A stretch of DNA of 64,000 nt from Mesorhizobium sp. B2-1-8 (GCF_006442545.2 NZ_CP083952.1:3759501-3823500); one strand, 5' to 3'. Shown: positions 34,300-45,258, numbered from the stretch's first letter. The notes: generated by a model from the sequence alone, not told the origin. Numbers and translations: made by a program.

Positions 34300-35976
34300 A
34301 TGATCAGGAAGCTCGACATACTGCGTATCGCCATCGCCCAGCTCAACCCGACCGTCGGCGACGTCGCCGGCAATCTCGCCAAGGCGCGCGAGGCGAGGGC
34401 GGATGCCGCCCGGCAGGGCGCCGATCTCGTGCTCTACACCGAGCTTTTCCTTGCAGGCTATCCGCCGGAGGATCTGGTGCTGAAGCCGGCCTTCCTCAGG
34501 GCATGCGAGCGCGCCGCCGAGGACTTTGCAGCCGATACCGCCGATGGCGGTCCTGGCGTCATCATCGGCACGCCGCTGAAGCGCAAGAGCGGCACGCATA
34601 ATTCCATCGTCTTCGCCGATGGCGGCAAGATCATCGCCGAACGCTACAAGCTCGACCTGCCGAACTACGGTGAGTTCGATGAGAAGCGCGTCTTCCAGGC
34701 CGGGCCTGAGATACAGGGGCCGGTCAACTTCCGTGGCGTGCGCATCGGCATACCGATCTGCGAGGACATCTGGGGCGAAGTCGGCATCTGCGAGACGCTG
34801 GCCGAAAGCGGCGCGGAAATCCTGCTGGTGCCGAACGGTTCGCCTTACTATCGCGCCAAGATCGACGTTCGCCACCAGGTCGTCATCAAGCAAGTCATCG
34901 AATGCGGCTTACCGATGATCTATGCCAACCAGCTCGGCGGCCAGGACGAGCTGATCTTCGACGGCGCCTCCTTCGCTATCGGGGCCGACAAGACGCTCGC
35001 CTTCCAGATGAGCCAGTTCGAGGACGCGGTCGACATCACCACCTGGAAACGTACTGATAGCGGCTGGATCTGTTCGCAAGGACCGATGTCGAAAATCCCG
35101 GACAAGGAGGAGGCCGACTATCGCGCCTGCATGCTCGGCCTGCGCGACTACGTCAACAAGAACGGCTTCAAGAATGTGGTGCTTGGCCTGTCCGGCGGCA
35201 TCGATTCGGCGATCTGTGCCGCCCTTGCGGTCGACGCGCTCGGCGAGGAGCGGCTGCGTGCCGTCATGATGCCTTATCGCTACACCTCGAAGGACTCGCT
35301 GAGGGATGCCGAGGACTGCGCCCGTGCGCTCGGCTGCCGCTATGACATCGTGCCGATCTTCGAGCCGGTCGAAGGATTTCTGCACACGCTGACGCAGTTG
35401 TTCGAAGGCACCAAGGAAGGCATCACCGAGGAGAATTTGCAGAGCCGCGCGCGCGGCACCATCCTGATGGCGATCTCCAACAAGTTCGGCTCGATGGTGG
35501 TCACCACGGGCAACAAGAGCGAGATGTCGGTCGGCTACGCCACACTCTATGGCGACATGAATGGCGGCTTCAATCCGATCAAGGACCTTTACAAGATGCA
35601 GGTCTATGCGCTGTCGCGCTGGCGCAACAGCCATGTGCCGCCGGGCGCGCTCGGACCTTCGGGCGAGGTGATCCCGAAGAACATCATCGACAAGGCGCCG
35701 TCGGCCGAACTGCGCGAGAACCAGACCGACCAGGATTCGCTGCCGCCCTATCCGGTGCTGGACGATATTCTGGAATGCCTGGTCGAGAACGAGATGGGCG
35801 TCGACGACATCGTCGCACGCGGCCATGACCGGGCGACGGTGACGCGCATCGAGCACTTGCTCTACATCGCCGAATACAAGCGCCGGCAGGCGGCGCCGGG
35901 TGTGAAGATCACCAGGAAGAATTTTGGCCGCGACCGCCGCTATCCCATCACCAACCGTTTCAGGGATCGTGGATAG
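34300..35976 (+). CDS. nadE: Glutamine-dependent NAD+ synthetase
   Basis: A 558-residue two-domain enzyme that amidates deamido-NAD+. The N-terminal nitrilase-type glutaminase carries its Glu in YTELFLAGYPPEDL (E48), Lys in ERYKLDLPNYGEFDEKR and Cys in GIPICEDIWG. The C-terminal synthetase has the ATP-pyrophosphatase loop GLSGGIDSA near residue 300 and TTGNKSEMSVGYATLYGD. The sequence is complete, and the ATG at 34300 is the only sensible start. Confidence 0.96.
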   Translation: MIRKLDILRIAIAQLNPTVGDVAGNLAKAREARADAARQGADLVLYTELFLAGYPPEDLVLKPAFLRACERAAEDFAADTADGGPGVIIGTPLKRKSGTHNSIVFADGGKIIAERYKLDLPNYGEFDEKRVFQAGPEIQGPVNFRGVRIGIPICEDIWGEVGICETLAESGAEILLVPNGSPYYRAKIDVRHQVVIKQVIECGLPMIYANQLGGQDELIFDGASFAIGADKTLAFQMSQFEDAVDITTWKRTDSGWICSQGPMSKIPDKEEADYRACMLGLRDYVNKNGFKNVVLGLSGGIDSAICAALAVDALGEERLRAVMMPYRYTSKDSLRDAEDCARALGCRYDIVPIFEPVEGFLHTLTQLFEGTKEGITEENLQSRARGTILMAISNKFGSMVVTTGNKSEMSVGYATLYGDMNGGFNPIKDLYKMQVYALSRWRNSHVPPGALGPSGEVIPKNIIDKAPSAELRENQTDQDSLPPYPVLDDILECLVENEMGVDDIVARGHDRATVTRIEHLLYIAEYKRRQAAPGVKITRKNFGRDRRYPITNRFRDRG

Positions 35977-36474
35977 GCGTCCTTTCGCTTGCTGAGCGCG
36001 ATTGCGCGATGCCGCGGGCGAGTGTGCAACCATGCCGACTGTCGCGGATCGATTTCCGAGCGACCTGCGACCTGCTGATGGCGTGCGGGGTGAACACCCT
36101 GCAACGACGATAGGCACAAGCCTCGACTGTTGCAAAATCGCCTCATCGGCTGGGCCAGAAGTGCTTTTGGCCGTGGCTTGCCTTGGCGAGCGATCGAAGC
36201 ATCCCTATAAGGGCATTTCCGCGATTCCCTTCAGGGAGGACCGAATGCCAGGATTTGACATCGTTATGCGAGGCCGCGAGGCCTAGGTCTGCGCCGGTGT
36301 TCCGAAGTATCGGAACCATACCGGACGCAGAAAAGGCATTTGCCGCTGCCGGTCGCCGCCCATGGGCAGGCAACCTACCATAGTCGAACCTCCGCATTCA
36401 CGGGCAACTAGCCCCGCGCGGTTTTCAACTTTCGACCTTACTGGGATCGGGCTCGTTTGCGCCCGGATGACATC
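35977..36474. other. Long intergenic region
   Basis: These 498 bases between nadE and the ABC exporter hold no recognisable protein gene apart from the tiny candidate at 36245-36286. The longer frame leading into that candidate (from about 36002) has no ribosome binding site and atypical composition. The region probably holds the exporter promoter. Confidence 0.4.
36245..36286 (+). CDS. Candidate 13-residue leader ORF
   Basis: ATG at 36245 is preceded by GGGAGGACCGA, an unusually strong ribosome binding site for this window. It encodes MPGFDIVMRGREA, then TAG. The end of the ORF lies in a small hairpin (AGGCC-GCGA-GGCCT). It lies 188 bases upstream of the ABC exporter. It could be a leader peptide, or chance; there is no other support. 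Confidence 0.2.
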   Translation: MPGFDIVMRGREA

Positions 36475-38280
36475 ATGGCTCGTTTCAAGATCGATTTGCG
36501 CGCGAGCGCCTTTCGCAGCGTTCTTGGCTTCACACTAACCCATTGGCGGCGCCAGCCCTGGCGGCTTTCGCTGATCATGGGCGGTTTCCTGCTGTCGACA
36601 CTGGCCGACGTGCTGACACCGCTCTATTCCGGCCGGCTGGTCGACGCCGTCGCCAGCAGCGCCGGAGCGGATACCATTGCCTGGAACGCCGCGATGACGG
36701 CATTTTTCATCTTGATGGCCCTGGCGCTGACTGGTGTCGTGTTGCGCAATCTTGCCTTCATGGGCATCGTTGAGTTGACACTCAAGATGATGGCCGACAT
36801 CGCGGCGGACGCCTTCCATCGCGTTCAGCGCTTTTCGACCGATTGGCATGCCAACAGTTTTGCCGGCTCGACGGTGCGCAAGGTGACGCGCGGCATGTGG
36901 GCGCTCGACCTGCTCAACGACACCGTCCTGATCGCGCTGTTGCCGTCGGTGGTGATGCTTGCTGGTTCGACGCTGCTGCTCGGCTGGTTCTGGCCGCTGA
37001 TGGGCGCGGTCGTTGCTGCCGGCTCGGTGCTGTTCATCGTGGTGACGGCGATGCTGTCGCTCGGCTATGTCGCGCCGGCGGCAAGGCTTGCCAACACCTG
37101 GGACACGCGTCTCGGTGGCTCGCTGGCCGACGCAGTGAGCTGCAACGCCGTGGTCAAGGGCTTTGGCGCAGAGGAACGCGAGGAGCGCCGCCTCGCCAGG
37201 GTGGTCGCCAAATGGCGCGCCCGCACACGGCGGACCTGGGTGCGCGGCACCATCAACGGCACCACGCAAGGGGCGCTGCTGCTGGTCATGCGGGCCGCGG
37301 TGATCGGCCTGGCGCTGATGCTGTGGTCATGGGGGCAGGCGAGCGCCGGCGATGTCGCTTTCGTACTGACCTCGTTCTTCGTCCTGCAAGGCTATCTCAG
37401 GGATATCGGCACGCATATCCGCAATTTGCAGCGTTCGATCAACGACATGGAGGAACTGGTCGATTTCCAGTCGGAACCGCTGGGCATTGAGGATCAGCCC
37501 GGCGCCGGACCGATTGCCATCACGCAGGGCCACATTGCCTTCGACGACGTCACCTTTCACTACGGTAATCACCGGTCGCCGCTCTACCACGACTTTTCGG
37601 TCGACATCGCGCCGGGTGAGCGTGTCGGGCTGGTCGGTCACTCGGGTTCGGGCAAGACGACATTCGTCAAGCTCATCCAGCGGCTCTATGACGTCGGCGC
37701 GGGCAAGATCGTGATCGACGGCCAGGATATCTCGCAGGTCGCCCAGGCGTCGCTGCGCGGCCAGATCGCGATCGTCCAGCAGGAACCGATCCTGTTCCAC
37801 CGTTCCCTGGCGGAAAACATCGCCTATGGCAGGCCAGGCGCAACGCAGGACGAGATCGAGCATGCCGCCAGGCTGGCGAGCGCGCACGACTTCATCGCCA
37901 ACCTGCCGAAGGGCTATGGCACGCTGGTCGGCGAGCGTGGCGTGAAGCTGTCGGGCGGCGAGCGGCAGCGTGTGGCGATTGCCCGCGCTTTCCTGGCCGA
38001 TGCGCGCATCCTGATCCTGGACGAGGCGACGTCGAGCCTCGATTCGGAATCCGAGGTGCTGATCCAGCAGGCGATGGAACGGCTGATGGTCGGCCGCACG
38101 ACGCTGGTCATCGCGCATCGGCTTTCGACGGTGAGGGCGCTCGACAGGCTGTTGGTCTTCGATCGCGGCAAGATCGTCGAGGAAGGCTCGCATGACGATT
38201 TGATCCGCCTGAAGGGCGGCATCTACCGCCGCCTGTTCGAGCGCCAGGCGCTGGAGCTGACCAAAGGTCTGGTCAGCTGA
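36475..38280 (+). CDS. ABC exporter, fused membrane and ATPase domains
   Basis: A 601-residue half-transporter of the MsbA/multidrug type. The first 320 residues form six membrane helices (LIMGGFLLSTLADVLTPLYSGRLVDAV). The nucleotide-binding domain has Walker A GHSGSGKTT, signature KLSGGERQRVAIARAFL, Walker B ILILDEATSSLD and switch IAHRLSTVRALD. It would act as a homodimer. I prefer the ATG at 36475; a TTG six codons earlier is possible. The substrate is unknown and no partner gene is adjacent. Confidence 0.92.
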   Translation: MARFKIDLRASAFRSVLGFTLTHWRRQPWRLSLIMGGFLLSTLADVLTPLYSGRLVDAVASSAGADTIAWNAAMTAFFILMALALTGVVLRNLAFMGIVELTLKMMADIAADAFHRVQRFSTDWHANSFAGSTVRKVTRGMWALDLLNDTVLIALLPSVVMLAGSTLLLGWFWPLMGAVVAAGSVLFIVVTAMLSLGYVAPAARLANTWDTRLGGSLADAVSCNAVVKGFGAEEREERRLARVVAKWRARTRRTWVRGTINGTTQGALLLVMRAAVIGLALMLWSWGQASAGDVAFVLTSFFVLQGYLRDIGTHIRNLQRSINDMEELVDFQSEPLGIEDQPGAGPIAITQGHIAFDDVTFHYGNHRSPLYHDFSVDIAPGERVGLVGHSGSGKTTFVKLIQRLYDVGAGKIVIDGQDISQVAQASLRGQIAIVQQEPILFHRSLAENIAYGRPGATQDEIEHAARLASAHDFIANLPKGYGTLVGERGVKLSGGERQRVAIARAFLADARILILDEATSSLDSESEVLIQQAMERLMVGRTTLVIAHRLSTVRALDRLLVFDRGKIVEEGSHDDLIRLKGGIYRRLFERQALELTKGLVS

Positions 38281-38469
38281 CCTGACATGGCCTCCGGCTT
38301 CGGCCGGGGGCCATCTTCATCGTCGGCGCTGCCAGACTGGCCGCTGCCCATGTGCGCCGCCAGAGACGCATCCGGCCGGTCTTTTCATTCCAGCCGCCAT
38401 GTTCTATGTCTGCGGCACGGCGCGGGGGCGCATCTTGTCAATCACAAAGGCATCCGGTACGCCCCGCTC

Positions 38470-39843
38470 ATGACAGTTACCGTTCGTTTCGCCCCGTCAC
38501 CGACCGGCCGCATCCATATCGGCAATGCGCGCACCGCTCTGTTCAACTGGTTGTTTGCCCTCAACAACAAGGGCCGCTTCATCCAGCGCTTCGACGACAC
38601 CGACATCGCCCGCTCGAAGCAGGAATTCGCCGACGCCATCCTTTACGACCTGCACTGGCTGGGGATTTTCCCGGATGCCACCGAGTATCAGTCGCGGCGC
38701 TTCGAAATCTATGACGCGGCGGTCGAGCGGCTGAAGGCGGCGGGTGTCCTCTACGCCTGCTACGAAACGCCGGAAGAACTCGATCTCAGGCGCAAGGTGC
38801 GCCGCACGCGAGGCCTGCCGCCGGTCTATGGCCGCGAGGCGTTGGCGCTGACGACAGAGCAGGTGGCCGAATATCAGGCCGACGGGCGCCGGCCCCACTG
38901 GCGTTTCCTGCTGCCCAATTTCTCCAGCGATCCGCTGCAGCCGGTGCGTACCGATATCCACTGGGACGATCTGGTGCGTGGCGAGGAGACGGTGGATCTG
39001 GCTTCGCTGTCCGATCCGGTTCTGGTGCGTGAGGACGGCACTTATCTCTACACGCTGCCCTCCGTCGTCGACGACATCGAGATGGGCGTCAGCCACGTCA
39101 TCCGCGGCGACGATCATGTCACGAACACCGGCGTGCAGATCGCGCTGTTCAAGGCGCTGGGTGCCGAGCCGCCGGTCTTCGGCCACCACAATCTCCTGAC
39201 CACCGTCTCGGGCGAGGGGCTGTCGAAGCGCACCGGCGCGCTTTCCATCGAGAGCCTGCGCGAGGACGGCATCGAGCCGATGGCCGTCGCTTCGCTGGCC
39301 GTGCTGGTCGGCACGTCGGAGAATGTCGCGGCCGCGCATGACTTGGCCGAACTCGCCGGCCATTTCGACCCGGCCGCGACCTCGAAATCGTCGTCCAAGT
39401 TCGATCCGGCCGAATTGTTCGTGCTCAACCGGGTGCTGCTGCATCGTATGCCGTTCGACGAGGCGCGGGACCGGCTGATGGTGCTGGGTATTTCCGGCGA
39501 ACACGCCGAACCGTTCTGGCTGGCGGTGCGCGGCAATATCGACCGGCTGGCCGATGCGGTTGCCTGGTGGCGTGTCCTGCGCGAAGGGCCGCAGGAGAAG
39601 CCCGAATTTTCCGACGACGACCGCGATTTTCTGCACCATGCGCTCGATCTCCTGCCTGAGGAGCCATGGAACGGGACGGTCTGGAAGGATTGGACCGGCA
39701 AGATCAGGGAAGCGACCGGCCGCAAGGGCAAATCGCTGTTCATGCCGCTCAGGCTTGCCCTTACCGGACTGCCTTCGGGGCCGGAGCTTGCAGATCTATT
39801 GCCGCTGATGGGTCGGGAAGGAACGTTGGCCCGACGACCCTGA
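38470..39843 (+). CDS. gltX: Glutamyl-tRNA synthetase (GltX2-like)
   Basis: A 457-residue class I synthetase with the HIGH-type motif [20 protein letters not shown] near residue 8. The KMSKS-type motif appears as GLSKR in [11 protein letters not shown], where the usual first lysine is glycine. Rhizobia commonly carry two gltX genes, and this shorter form resembles the second copy. It might charge tRNA-Glu, tRNA-Gln (for amidation by GatCAB), or both. I use the ATG at 38470. The last 83 bases overlap the convergent DUF2865 gene. Confidence 0.93.
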   Translation: MTVTVRFAPSPTGRIHIGNARTALFNWLFALNNKGRFIQRFDDTDIARSKQEFADAILYDLHWLGIFPDATEYQSRRFEIYDAAVERLKAAGVLYACYETPEELDLRRKVRRTRGLPPVYGREALALTTEQVAEYQADGRRPHWRFLLPNFSSDPLQPVRTDIHWDDLVRGEETVDLASLSDPVLVREDGTYLYTLPSVVDDIEMGVSHVIRGDDHVTNTGVQIALFKALGAEPPVFGHHNLLTTVSGEGLSKRTGALSIESLREDGIEPMAVASLAVLVGTSENVAAAHDLAELAGHFDPAATSKSSSKFDPAELFVLNRVLLHRMPFDEARDRLMVLGISGEHAEPFWLAVRGNIDRLADAVAWWRVLREGPQEKPEFSDDDRDFLHHALDLLPEEPWNGTVWKDWTGKIREATGRKGKSLFMPLRLALTGLPSGPELADLLPLMGREGTLARRP

Positions 39844-40963
39844 CCTTGCGCTGTTCCGGGGGCACGGCCGAAACGGGCGATGCCACCGGCTTGGCCGAAA
39901 GGCGCTTGATGGCTTCACGATCGAGCCCGCCATCCATATTGGCCAAGGTCTCGGGGTCGGCACCCGGATCAGGCTTCGAGGCCGGCACCGGAACAATCGG
40001 CGCCGTATCCGGTTCGGGCGGTGATTGTTGCTGGCTTGGCGGGTTGCCGCCAATGATCTGGAAATTCTGCGCGGCATTGCAGCCGCAAGCGGGTGGCCGC
40101 GACATGTTGGCCTGTTTGTAGAGATAGGCGGTCGGCAGTTCGCCATAGGGCCTGCCGGTGACCGATGACGTCATCGATGCCGAATCGTCGTCCATGCCGC
40201 GCGAATAGAAGACCTGCATCTCCGTGCCGGGGCAGGCCGATTCGCAATTCTTCTGGTCGCGCTCGAAATCGCCGGCCGAGGCTGCGTTCGACATGGGGAA
40301 GAAATAGCCGTCGCAAGTGCGCACGCAACTGGTGTGGAATTCGCCGCCGTTGCTCGCAACGTCAGGAATGCCGGGCTGGTTGAGGACGCGGCTGACATCG
40401 CGTTCCTCGCCGGAATCGTCAGGCTGGTCCAGCGTATCGATCTGCCGGTTGCCGCCGAAAAGCTGGTCGAAGAGGTTGGCATTACCCCCTTCTTCACGAT
40501 TGGCTTCCTGCGGAGGCGCGCGGCGGGGTGCCGCCGCATCGTCACGGCAGTCATTGGCATCGAGCGCCGCCAGGATGCGGCCCCGGTCGCGGCGTGAACC
40601 GCCGCCGCCGGCGAGTTGGGCACGCTTGGTTTGCAAACTGTCGAGATTGGCGTTCATGCGCTCGATGGTGGCATTCAGCCCGGCACACTGGTTGATGTTG
40701 CGCGAAAACAACGAGAACCCGCAGCCGGCATTGTTCGCCTGACCGCGAGCCTTCGAGATCTGTTCGCGCTGCCTTTCGATCGCGGCGTCATATTTCCGGA
40801 CCAGTGCCGGGCCACCGCCACCGCCGCGTGAGGCCGCGGCGAGGTCGGCCTCCAGTTGCCGGCAGATCCGTGAAGCGGCCTGCGGCTCGCTGACCGCTGC
40901 GCCGGACAGCAGGATGCCGAGCAGCACGGCAGCATGCGCCTGCTTCAAACCTCCGCTTGCCAT
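39761..40963 (-). CDS. DUF2865 exported cysteine-containing protein
   Basis: A 400-residue exported protein. Starting at the ATG at 40963 gives a signal peptide ([20 protein letters not shown]). Next comes a coiled segment ([41 protein letters not shown]), then a low-complexity linker, then the DUF2865 block with paired cysteines ([36 protein letters not shown]) and a proline-rich tail. A cell-envelope role is likely but unknown. Its 3' end overlaps gltX by 83 bases on the opposite strand. Confidence 0.82.
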   Translation of the reverse strand: MASGGLKQAHAAVLLGILLSGAAVSEPQAASRICRQLEADLAAASRGGGGGPALVRKYDAAIERQREQISKARGQANNAGCGFSLFSRNINQCAGLNATIERMNANLDSLQTKRAQLAGGGGSRRDRGRILAALDANDCRDDAAAPRRAPPQEANREEGGNANLFDQLFGGNRQIDTLDQPDDSGEERDVSRVLNQPGIPDVASNGGEFHTSCVRTCDGYFFPMSNAASAGDFERDQKNCESACPGTEMQVFYSRGMDDDSASMTSSVTGRPYGELPTAYLYKQANMSRPPACGCNAAQNFQIIGGNPPSQQQSPPEPDTAPIVPVPASKPDPGADPETLANMDGGLDREAIKRLSAKPVASPVSAVPPEQRKVRVVGPTFLPDPSAAIDLQAPAPKAVR

Positions 40964-41107
40964 CCGTCTCGATCCCGCTTGTCTTCTGGTCGCCAAGGCT
41001 AACCCGTTCGCGGTTAATCGTCCATTTCGGAAGTCGCCTTGTCGCCGGCTGAGAAGCGGCGCGCATTGGATGGCGCCCATCAGTCCCGGCAATGGCCGGG
41101 CGGGCCG

Positions 41108-41785
41108 TCAGAACTTGTAGTTCATCCCGATTCTGACGGTACTGAACGTGTTGTCGAAGGTCGTATTGGAGTTGGGTCCGTAGTTGATGGTCTGGTCCCG
41201 CAGATCGACATATCGATATTCGGCATTTGCCGACCAATGATCGGTGATTGCCTGCTCCAGCCCCGCGCCAATCGTCCAGCCAACCTTGGTGTTCTTTTCG
41301 GAATAGCTGTTGGCGGGCCCATCGAGATATTGGTTCTCGACACCTCCGAAAGCGAGGCCGCCGGTCCCGTAAACAAGGGTGCTGTCGAACGCGTAGCCCG
41401 CCCTGGCACGGATCGTTCCGAACCAATCCACCTTGGTGTCGTAGACATCGCCTCCGCCTACATTGACCTCGTCGGAATGTCCCTTGATATCGGCGCCCGA
41501 AATATCGGCCTCGATCCCCAGAACCGCGGAGTTGACCTGGTAATTGTAGCCGATCTGGACGCCGCCCAGAAAGCCGTCGATGTCGTAATCCTGCGTGCCC
41601 CGGATCGTTGGCGTGTTTGGCAGGTTGTAGGTCCCGTCGGTGCTGCCAAAACCATAGCCAAGATGCCCGCCGACATAGACGCCGGACCAGTCATACACGG
41701 CCGGCTCCAACCCGATGGCGTCGGCGGCGAACGCCTCTACGCCAGTCACAGTCAGCATTGCCGAAGCGAGCAACAGGGCTCTCAT
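41108..41785 (-). CDS. Outer-membrane beta-barrel protein (Omp25/OmpA-like barrel)
   Basis: A 225-residue outer membrane protein of the eight-stranded Omp25/Omp31-type group of rhizobia and Brucella. The signal peptide ends AFA-ADA. The first strand reads YDWSGVYVGGHLGYGFG. Alternating amphipathic strands follow (GIEADISGADIKG, ARAGYAFDSTLVYGTGGLAFGG, SANAEYRYVDL), and the chain ends RIGMNYKF with the C-terminal phenylalanine required for outer-membrane assembly. It is downstream of maeB by 192 bases and is likely transcribed alone. Confidence 0.9.
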   Translation of the reverse strand: MRALLLASAMLTVTGVEAFAADAIGLEPAVYDWSGVYVGGHLGYGFGSTDGTYNLPNTPTIRGTQDYDIDGFLGGVQIGYNYQVNSAVLGIEADISGADIKGHSDEVNVGGGDVYDTKVDWFGTIRARAGYAFDSTLVYGTGGLAFGGVENQYLDGPANSYSEKNTKVGWTIGAGLEQAITDHWSANAEYRYVDLRDQTINYGPNSNTTFDNTFSTVRIGMNYKF

Positions 41786-41977
41786 GACACTCTCACCGCC
41801 TAATCAGACGGCGTGACCATATCAAATTGCTCCTTCCCGTGAAATCCGCATTCGTTCGATGCCGGACTTCACGGTTAAGAGTTGTTGGTTCGCAACACTC
41901 AATCCGGCCAACGCGGTCCGCGGCGCTACCTAGCTTTGATCAACTGGGGCTGGACCAATCCGGTCGCGAGAGCCGGT

Positions 41978-44302
41978 TCAGTCCAGATTGGCGATCGCCT
42001 GCGCCTTGTGTGCGGCTTCGACCACTGCCAGCGCCGTCATGTTGACGACGCCGCGCGAGGTTACCGAGGGCGTCAATATGTGGGCCGGCTTGTCGGTGCC
42101 GAGAAGGATGGGGCCGACATGCAGGGCATCCATCATGGCTCGCAGCGCCGTCAGCGTGATGTTGGCCGAATCGAGGTTCGGGAACACCAGGAGATTGGCT
42201 TCGCCCTTCAGACGCGAATGCGGATAGACGCGCTGGCGCAGATGCTCCGACAAAGCGGAATCGGCATGCATTTCGCCGTCGCACTGCAGCTCCGGCGCGA
42301 TGCGCGCCAGAATGGCCGCGGCCTGACGCATCTTCAGCGCGCTCGGCGAATCGCGCGAGCCGAAATCCGAATGCGACAGCAGTGCCGCCTTCGGCTCGAT
42401 GCCGAAACGCTGGATTTCTTCCGCCGCCAGCACGGTCATCTCGGCGATTTCATCCGCCGTCGGGTCGACGGAGACGTGGGTGTCGGTGAGGAAGATGATG
42501 CCGCGCTGCGAGATCAGCATGGAAAGGGTCGACAGGTCCCGGTCCTTGATGCCGGTGCGCGGCCCGATGATCAGCGTCACGTTGCGCAAATGCCGCTCGA
42601 AACGGCCTTCGAGGCCGCAGACCATGGCGTCGGCATCGCCGCGCTTCAGTGCCAACGCCGCGATCACTGTGTTGTCGGTGCGCACCATGGTACGCGCGGC
42701 CTCCGTCGTCACGCCGCGGCGGCCGGCGAGCTCGATCAGGAGATCGACATAGTAGCGGTAGCGCGGATCGTCCTCTGGATTGATCAGGCCGAAATCGACA
42801 CCAGGCTTGATGCGCAAGCCATAACGCTTCAGCCTGACTTCGATGACATGCGGCCGGCCGATCAGGATCGGCTCGGCGATGCCTTCCTCAAGCACAACCT
42901 GGGCGGCACGCAGGACACGCTCGTCCTCGCCGTCGGCGTAGATGACGCGTTTGGCACTGGAAGCCTTGGCGGAGGAGAACACCGGCTTCATCACCAGGCC
43001 GGAGCGGAAGACGAAGCGGTTGAGCTTGTCGATATAGGCGGCGAAGTCGGTGATCGGCCGCGTCGCCACACCGGTCTCGCAGGCTGCCCTGGCGACGGCC
43101 GGCGCGATGCGCAGGATGAGGCGCGGGTCGAAGGGCGAGGGGATCAGGAATTCGGGTCCGAAGATCGGTGTCTCGCCCGAATAGGCGCGCGCGGCGACAT
43201 CGGAAGGTTCTTCGCGGGCAAGGGCGGCGATCGCCCGCACCGCCGCCATCTTCATCTCCTCATTGATGGCGCTGGCGCCGCAGTCGAGCGCGCCACGGAA
43301 GATGTAAGGAAAGCAAAGGACGTTGTTGACCTGATTGGGAAAATCGGAGCGGCCGGTGCAGATCATGGCGTCAGGACGCGCCGCGCGCGCCACTTCCGGC
43401 ATGATCTCCGGATTGGGATTGGCCAGCGCCAGGATCAACGGCTTCGGCGCCATGTGTTGGAGCAGCTCCGGCTTCAGCACGCCGGCGGCCGAGAGGCCGA
43501 GAAAGACATCGGCGCCGGCAATGACGTCGGCCAGCGTGCGCGCCTCGGTGTCCTTTACATAAGGGTCTTTCCAGCGGTCCATCTCGTCGACACGACCCTT
43601 GTAGGCGACGCCGAAACGGTCGGTGACCCAGATGTTCTCGACGCGCACTCCGAGCGAAACGAGCAGGTTGAGGCAGGCAAGGGCGGCGGCACCCGCGCCG
43701 GAGGTGACGACCTTGATGTCCGAAATGGTCTTGCCGGCGAATTCCAGCCCGTTGAGCACGGCGGCGGCGACGATGATGGCGGTGCCGTGCTGGTCGTCAT
43801 GGAACACCGGTATGCTCATGCGAGCCTTGAGGCGTTCTTCGACTTCAAAACACTCCGGCGCCTTGATGTCCTCGAGGTTGATGCCGCCGAAGGTCGGTTC
43901 CAGTGCGGCAACCGTTTCGACCATGCGCTCTATTTCCGGCGCGTCGATCTCGATGTCGAAGACGTCGATGCCGGCGAACTTCTTGAACAGGACCGCCTTG
44001 CCCTCCATCACCGGTTTGGACGCCAGCGGCCCGATATTGCCGAGGCCGAGCACGGCCGAGCCGTTCGAAACGACGCCGACCAGGTTGGCGCGCGCCGTGT
44101 AGTCGGCGGCGGTCGCCGGATTGTCGCGGATCTCGAGGCAAGGGGCGGCGACGCCGGGCGAATAGGCGAGCGCCAGGTCGCGCTGGTTGCCGAGCGGCTT
44201 GGTCGCCTGAATCTCGAGCTTTCCCGGCGTCGGGTGCTTGTGGAAGTAGAGGGCGGCTTCGTCGAGGTCCGAACGTGCCGTCTTCTTGTTCTCGCCTTCC
44301 AT
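41978..44302 (-). CDS. maeB: Malic enzyme fused to phosphotransacetylase-like domain (MaeB type)
   Basis: A 774-residue chimeric malic enzyme. The N-terminal half converts malate to pyruvate and CO2 ([29 protein letters not shown], then the dinucleotide fold [21 protein letters not shown]). The C-terminal 320 residues resemble phosphotransacetylase ([32 protein letters not shown]) and probably bind acetyl-CoA as an allosteric effector. In rhizobia both NAD+ (Dme) and NADP+ (Tme) enzymes have this layout, and cofactor choice cannot be read safely here. Start at the ATG at 44302. Confidence 0.93.
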   Translation of the reverse strand: MEGENKKTARSDLDEAALYFHKHPTPGKLEIQATKPLGNQRDLALAYSPGVAAPCLEIRDNPATAADYTARANLVGVVSNGSAVLGLGNIGPLASKPVMEGKAVLFKKFAGIDVFDIEIDAPEIERMVETVAALEPTFGGINLEDIKAPECFEVEERLKARMSIPVFHDDQHGTAIIVAAAVLNGLEFAGKTISDIKVVTSGAGAAALACLNLLVSLGVRVENIWVTDRFGVAYKGRVDEMDRWKDPYVKDTEARTLADVIAGADVFLGLSAAGVLKPELLQHMAPKPLILALANPNPEIMPEVARAARPDAMICTGRSDFPNQVNNVLCFPYIFRGALDCGASAINEEMKMAAVRAIAALAREEPSDVAARAYSGETPIFGPEFLIPSPFDPRLILRIAPAVARAACETGVATRPITDFAAYIDKLNRFVFRSGLVMKPVFSSAKASSAKRVIYADGEDERVLRAAQVVLEEGIAEPILIGRPHVIEVRLKRYGLRIKPGVDFGLINPEDDPRYRYYVDLLIELAGRRGVTTEAARTMVRTDNTVIAALALKRGDADAMVCGLEGRFERHLRNVTLIIGPRTGIKDRDLSTLSMLISQRGIIFLTDTHVSVDPTADEIAEMTVLAAEEIQRFGIEPKAALLSHSDFGSRDSPSALKMRQAAAILARIAPELQCDGEMHADSALSEHLRQRVYPHSRLKGEANLLVFPNLDSANITLTALRAMMDALHVGPILLGTDKPAHILTPSVTSRGVVNMTALAVVEAAHKAQAIANLD

Positions 44303-44374
44303 GCGGCCGCTCCTCGAAACCTGCTTTGGGAGTCCTTTTAGCATGAGGCCAAGGTTTTTCGCGACGCTAATTGA

Positions 44375-44402
44375 CGCGCCGGCAGCTTTAAATGCCGGCG
44401 CG
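44375..44402. terminator. GC-rich hairpin between SDR and maeB, possible weak terminator
   Basis: CGCGCCGGCA (44375-44384) pairs with TGCCGGCGCG (44393-44402), a 10-bp stem with an 8-nt A/T-rich loop. It begins 77 bases past the SDR stop in the direction of transcription. There is no T-run after it on the minus strand, so termination is uncertain. A second hairpin, GCGCGCC/GGCGCGC, lies at 44456-44475. Confidence 0.4.
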
Positions 44403-44478
44403 CAAAAATCGGATATTTATCAGGTTGTTACGGTTGTTTCATGCGAAATCAGGTTGCGCGCCTTCGCAGGCGCGCCGG

Positions 44479-45258
44479 TCAAAAGGCGCTGACGTAGAGA
44501 CCGCCATCGACGGGTATGTTCTGCCCGGTCAGATAGCCGGCGTGGACAGAGCACAGGAAGGCGCAGATCTGGCCGAATTCCTCGGGCGTGCCGAGCCGCT
44601 TGGCCGGTACGTCGGCACTGATGCGGGTCTTGCGCGCCGCGGCCGCCTTCGGATCCTCTGGCGTACCGGCCTCATGCGGGCCGCGCAGCCGGTCGGTGTC
44701 GAGCTTGCCCGGCAGCAGGCTGTTGATGGTCACGTTGCGCTCGATCACCGTGCGCGCCACACCGGCAAGGAACGACGTCAGGCCGGCGCGCGCGCCCGAT
44801 GAGAGGTCAAGGCCGGGAATCGGGACATAGACCGACAGCGAGGTGATGTTGACGATGCGCCCGAAGCCGCGCGTCGCCATACCATCGATGACCGCCTGCA
44901 CCAGTTCGATTGGCGTCACCATGTTCTGGGTAACGCCTTCGAGGATTTTTCCACGATCGAGCTCGCGGAAATCGCGAAGCGGCGGCCCGCCATTGTTGTT
45001 GACGAGGATGTCGGGTTCCGGACAGGCGGCAAGCAACGCCTTCTGTACCTCCGGCTTCGAAACGTCGCCGACGACTTCCGTCACCGTCACGCCATGGCGC
45101 TGGCGCAGCTCCGCGGCGGTTTTGGCGACCAGCTCCGCATTGCGCCCATTGACGACGATGTCGCAGCCTGCTTCGGCCAGCGCCATGGCGCAGCCACGCC
45201 CGAGCCCCTTGCTCGAAGCGCAGACGATGGCCTTCTTTCCGCGGATACCGAGATCCAT
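44479..45258 (-). CDS. SDR-fold protein lacking canonical catalytic residues
   Basis: A 259-residue short-chain dehydrogenase/reductase fold. The nucleotide motif is CASSKGLGRGCA rather than TGxxxGxG, NNNGGPP replaces NNAG, and where YxxxK should lie after the catalytic serine the sequence reads LDLSSGARAGLTSF, with neither Tyr nor Lys. This matches the known subgroup of FabG-like SDRs with a degenerate tetrad. It may bind a nucleotide without standard oxidoreduction, or use another chemistry. The C-terminus (TGQNIPVDGGLYVSAF) is normal. It is divergent from the phosphoesterase gene. Confidence 0.85.
   Translation of the reverse strand: MDLGIRGKKAIVCASSKGLGRGCAMALAEAGCDIVVNGRNAELVAKTAAELRQRHGVTVTEVVGDVSKPEVQKALLAACPEPDILVNNNGGPPLRDFRELDRGKILEGVTQNMVTPIELVQAVIDGMATRGFGRIVNITSLSVYVPIPGLDLSSGARAGLTSFLAGVARTVIERNVTINSLLPGKLDTDRLRGPHEAGTPEDPKAAAARKTRISADVPAKRLGTPEEFGQICAFLCSVHAGYLTGQNIPVDGGLYVSAF

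Noticed and set aside
36002..36286. 94-codon frame after nadE
   Set aside because: No start signal at its 5' end and no recognisable domain; only the last 13 codons have a good ribosome binding site.
41882..44341. Plus-strand frame of 819 codons opposite maeB
   Set aside because: It is rich in Arg/Asp/His as expected from antisense reading of a high-GC gene; the opposite strand carries a complete malic enzyme.
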